From Thermocrispum municipale DSM 44069 (GTDB lineage: Bacteria > Actinomycetota > Actinomycetes > Mycobacteriales > Pseudonocardiaceae), in the NCBI RefSeq assembly GCF_000427825.1, contig NZ_ATYT01000021.1:1-40127 (forward strand): a stretch of DNA of 40,127 bases, written 5' to 3'. The notes beneath the pieces were generated by a model. It was not told the origin of the DNA. It did not search any database and worked only from the letters and a program-made list of their open reading frames with translations. A program made the position numbers and the translations under genes. Numbering within the stretch: the first letter of the stretch is position 1; each line of letters begins with the position of its first letter. This document shows, piece by piece, positions 39,900 to 40,127 of the stretch.

Positions 39900-40127
39900 T
39901 TGTTGGAGAGTTTGATCCTGGCTCAGGACGAACGCTGGCGGCGTGCTTAACACATGCAAGTCGAACGCTGAAGCCTGGTCTTTGACTGGGTGGAGGAGTG
40001 GCGAACGGGTGAGTAACACGTGGGTAACCTGTCCCGTACTGTGGGATAAGCCCTGGAAACGGGGTCTAATACCGCATAGGACACTTCATCGCATGGTGGG
40101 GTGTGGAAAGGTTTTTCCGGTATGGGG
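39900..40127 (+). rRNA. 16S ribosomal RNA, 5' part (partial)
   Basis: The conserved start GAGTTTGATCCTGGCTCAG begins at 39908, followed by GACGAACGCTGGCGGCG and TTAACACATGCAAGTCGAACG. Aligned to the E. coli 5' end, position 1 falls near 39900. The gene continues past the right edge. The V1 loop and following sequence (GTGAGTAACACGTGGGTAACC) are of actinobacterial type and agree with Pseudonocardiaceae. Confidence 0.98.

Overview
The window is chromosomal DNA of a high-GC actinobacterium, most likely a member of the Pseudonocardiaceae; I do not assign a genus. This rests on strong G/C bias at third codon positions, many GTG starts, an actinobacterial 16S rRNA 5' end at the right edge, and gene neighbourhoods that match mycobacteria from memory. 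The genes at 1.8-14.2 kb resemble the M. tuberculosis Rv3199c-Rv3204 block (ATL protein, AdnA, AdnB, NudC). Those at 14.2-39.0 kb resemble Rv2222c-Rv2235 (SURF1, PtpA, NIF3, zinc-ribbon protein, RNase H/phosphatase, PanB, CaeA-like hydrolase, GlnA2).

Layout. 0-0.4 kb: the end of an IS110-type transposase abutting what looks like the broken start of a winged-helix gene. 0.36-1.8 kb: a DUF3224 gene divergent from a WYL regulator, with a palindrome between them. 1.8-9.2 kb: an alkyltransferase-like DNA repair protein, a 34-bp triple tandem repeat, the AdnA-AdnB helicase-nuclease pair and an unknown membrane protein. 9.2-9.5 kb: a degenerate repeat array between convergent genes. 9.5-14.2 kb: a membrane-anchored zinc peptidase, a two-gene M16 peptidase (one catalytic, one R/Y-type subunit) and NudC, the last three with overlapping stop/start codons. 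14.2-16.3 kb (minus): PtpA-like phosphatase, fructosamine kinase-like protein, SURF1. 16.5-19.7 kb (plus): NIF3, coiled-coil zinc ribbon protein, RNase H/acid phosphatase, then the RNase P RNA gene.

20.0-28.2 kb holds the most unusual part: a seven-gene, tightly packed operon that looks like a type IV secretion (T4SS) core. It has a small two-TM pilin-like protein, a VirB3/PrgI-like protein, a VirB4-like ATPase, a VirB6-like polytopic protein, a VirB8-like bitopic protein, a two-domain peptidoglycan hydrolase and a proline-rich protein of unknown function. No relaxase, coupling protein, integrase or attachment site is visible, and it is embedded among housekeeping genes. It has its own promoter candidate and a leader with a 9-bp stem-loop.

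28.2-39.0 kb: a small SPOR-like protein, an RNB-type ribonuclease and a BtuF-like protein without a signal peptide form a coupled operon. They are followed by PanB, a strong GC-rich hairpin, NadE and SecA2 (minus), a CaeA-like lipoprotein hydrolase and a GlnA2-type glutamine synthetase. 39.0-40.1 kb: a spacer with about 35-bp repeats, the rrn promoter and leader, and the first ~228 nt of 16S rRNA. Several genes have a -10 hexamer 7-8 nt before the start codon, which suggests leaderless mRNAs.
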